Positions 62,549 to 64,000 of a DNA stretch of 64,000 nt are shown piece by piece (position 1 is the stretch's first letter; every line of letters begins with the position of its first letter). The stretch is from Streptomyces oceani (GTDB lineage: Bacteria; Actinomycetota; Actinomycetes; Streptomycetales; Streptomycetaceae). The notes under the pieces were generated by a model. The model was not told the DNA's origin. It did no database searches and was given only the letters and a program-made list of their open reading frames with translations. The position numbers and the translations under genes were made by a program. The stretch lies in the NCBI RefSeq assembly GCF_001751245.1, contig NZ_LJGU01000115.1:31447-95446 (forward strand). The letters run 5' to 3'.

Positions 62549-64000
62549 GTGCCGGAAAGCAAGCGAGCCGACGACCTGATGGACGACCGCGAACGGCCCG
62601 TGTTCCGCGCCGCGTCCTCCGGCGTGACACGCATGGCGGCTCTTCCGCTCACCCACCCCGGCGCCGTACGCACCCGCCGGGACGGCGCGGGCCGCTCCCA
62701 GGACCTCCCGCAGGGCCCGGACCAACTCGCCGGCTATTTGCTGGAGTTGGTCAAGGACCCGGTCGTACGGGAAGCCATCGAGGTGTCCAGCGCCTCGCTC
62801 GCCGCCACCCTCACCAAAGTCGAGGAGGGCGCCCCGGTCGCCGAGGCGAAGCTTCGCCGGGCCGCCCTCGCCGCCACCCGCTACGTCCTGCGGATGACCG
62901 GCCGCCCCACCCCCTTCGGACTGCTCGCCGGGGTGCGCGCCGCCCGGCTCGGCGGCCCCGAACCGGCCGTACGGACCGGCACCGCGCACCACAAGCAGGC
63001 TCGCCCGGACGCCGGTTGGCTGCACCAGGTCGCCAGCCGGCTGCACCACGACCCACGCTGCCGGGACGGTCTGCTCGTCGTCGTCAACAACCTGTGCTCC
63101 CCTCGCGGCGAACGCCTCGTACTGCCCTACGTACGCGGAGGCGCGGACGCTTCCCCGGAGAGCGTGCCGCACGAGATGACGATCGGCTACACGCCCGTCG
63201 TCCGCACCGCGGTGCGGGCGGCGCGTCACCCGCTGACCTTCGCCGAACTGCGTGCGGCCGTACGGGAGGCGTATCCGGACGCCGGGGAACACGACGTCAC
63301 CCGGCTGCTCACCGGCCTGTTGGACCGTGAGGTGCTGCTCACCGACGTGGCCGCGCGCCAGGACCAGCCCGACCAACTCAGCTACGTCAACGCCCGGCTG
63401 TCCGCTGCCGACTCCCCCACCGCCGCCGGACTGCGGCGGGTGGAGCGGCTGCTGGCCGACTACACGGACAGCCCGCCCGGCGAGGGCGGGCACGCCTGGC
63501 GGTCCGCGGTCACCGCGCTACGCGAGGTACGCGCCGAGGCCTGCGGCGACGGCCGGGACACGCACGAGGACCGGCCGCCCGTACACGTCGACCTGCGGGC
63601 GGACTGCGACATCCGGCTGCCCGACACGGTGCTCACCGAGGTGACCGCCGCCGCCGACACGCTCTGGCGGCTCGGCCCCACCGAGGGACACTCTCCACAC
63701 CTGACCGACTACCACAAGGCGTTCCTGGACCGCTACGGCACCGACCGCCGCGTGTCCGTACGGGAACTGCTGGATCCCCACCGTGGGCTCGGCGCTCCGG
63801 CCGGCTACCGGGTGCCCGCGAGCGACCGCGGTTCCGCGCCGACACCACCCGTGCCCTACCCGGCGGAACGCGACGAGGCGCTGGGAGCCGCCCTTCACGA
63901 GGTGCTGGCCGGCGGCCCGGGCGCCGAACTGGTGCTGGACGACGAGCTGCTCGACCGGCTCGCGCCCCCGGCGCAGAGCCCCGCCGCGCAACCCGGCTCG
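62549..64000 (+). CDS. Lantibiotic dehydratase (LanB-type), 5' part
   Basis: An open frame of 484 codons runs to the window edge. It starts at GTG 62549 or ATG 62579. The N-terminal (glutamylation) domain of lantibiotic dehydratases is recognisable by FRAASSGVTRMAALPL and the hallmark TGRPTPFGLLAGVRAARLG (about residues 112-130), then YTPVVRTAVRAARHPLTF and LLDREVLLTDV. LanB uses glutamyl-tRNA to activate Ser/Thr of the precursor and then eliminates glutamate. The rest of the protein, the cyclase, any FxLD-type methyltransferase and transporter should lie to the right of the window. Confidence 0.9.
   Translation, partial: MPESKRADDLMDDRERPVFRAASSGVTRMAALPLTHPGAVRTRRDGAGRSQDLPQGPDQLAGYLLELVKDPVVREAIEVSSASLAATLTKVEEGAPVAEAKLRRAALAATRYVLRMTGRPTPFGLLAGVRAARLGGPEPAVRTGTAHHKQARPDAGWLHQVASRLHHDPRCRDGLLVVVNNLCSPRGERLVLPYVRGGADASPESVPHEMTIGYTPVVRTAVRAARHPLTFAELRAAVREAYPDAGEHDVTRLLTGLLDREVLLTDVAARQDQPDQLSYVNARLSAADSPTAAGLRRVERLLADYTDSPPGEGGHAWRSAVTALREVRAEACGDGRDTHEDRPPVHVDLRADCDIRLPDTVLTEVTAAADTLWRLGPTEGHSPHLTDYHKAFLDRYGTDRRVSVRELLDPHRGLGAPAGYRVPASDRGSAPTPPVPYPAERDEALGAALHEVLAGGPGAELVLDDELLDRLAPPAQSPAAQPGS

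Overview
The window is chromosomal DNA of a Streptomyces-type actinomycete. The evidence is very high GC with strong third-position bias, many GTG and TTG starts, 4-bp ATGA/GTGA stop-start overlaps, rare TTA codons confined to regulators and one membrane gene, two giant SARP/AfsR-type regulators, and an nSTAND/WD40 gene. No rRNA, CRISPR array or intact insertion sequence is visible. One tRNA (Pro, GGG anticodon) is present.

Layout. 1-9.9 kb: flavin-dependent oxidoreductase (cut by the left edge), a DesK/NarL-type two-component pair, a lone DasA-like sugar-binding lipoprotein behind a DasR-like palindrome, a lipase maturation factor, and a small catabolic locus (enolase-superfamily enzyme plus creatinase/ectoine-hydrolase-like M24 protein, divergent LysR). 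9.9-17.5 kb: membrane GT-C-like protein, membrane molybdopterin oxidoreductase with partner, a three-gene operon (GT2, DUF2064, methyltransferase) facing an OmpR-type two-component system across a repeat-bearing promoter. 17.6-21.1 kb: tightly coupled sulfotransferase / unknown / GT4 / cysD operon, probably for a sulfated glycan or glycolipid, without cysN or cysC. 21.2-26.7 kb: sugar ABC importer without ATPase, NAD-dependent epimerase, thiolase.

26.8-30.4 kb: tRNA-Pro followed by a lower-GC patch with remnants, an MFS pump and TetR repressor with operator, and a ChbG/YdjC-type deacetylase; it looks like acquired DNA beside a tRNA. 30.4-41.4 kb: lipoprotein, a frameshifted nSTAND1-WD40 gene, GH16 glucanase with two membrane proteins, DUF488, DUF2945 and an FG-GAP propeller protein. 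Two divergent promoter regions here share TTGTTCA-N19-TGAACAA. 41.6-56.9 kb: TTA-containing AfsR-like regulator, M23 peptidase, HAD phosphatase, a 1.3-kb gene-poor stretch, a sodium:solute symporter with a 43-residue companion, a secreted TNT-type NAD glycohydrolase with an overlapping small candidate immunity gene, a PL8 lyase, a tautomerase-YHS fusion and a second TTA-containing SARP.

57.0-64.0 kb: aminoglycoside nucleotidyltransferase, Ser/Thr kinase with nearly identical 42-residue TPR units, a TPP-dependent pyruvate-oxidase-type enzyme with a truncated enolase-like pseudogene behind it, and at the right edge the start of a class I (FxLD-type) lanthipeptide cluster: a 54-residue precursor with an unusual Thr-rich/Cys-terminal core, an attenuator-like hairpin and a LanB-type dehydratase cut by the window end. 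This last system is the best candidate for an undescribed natural product pathway.
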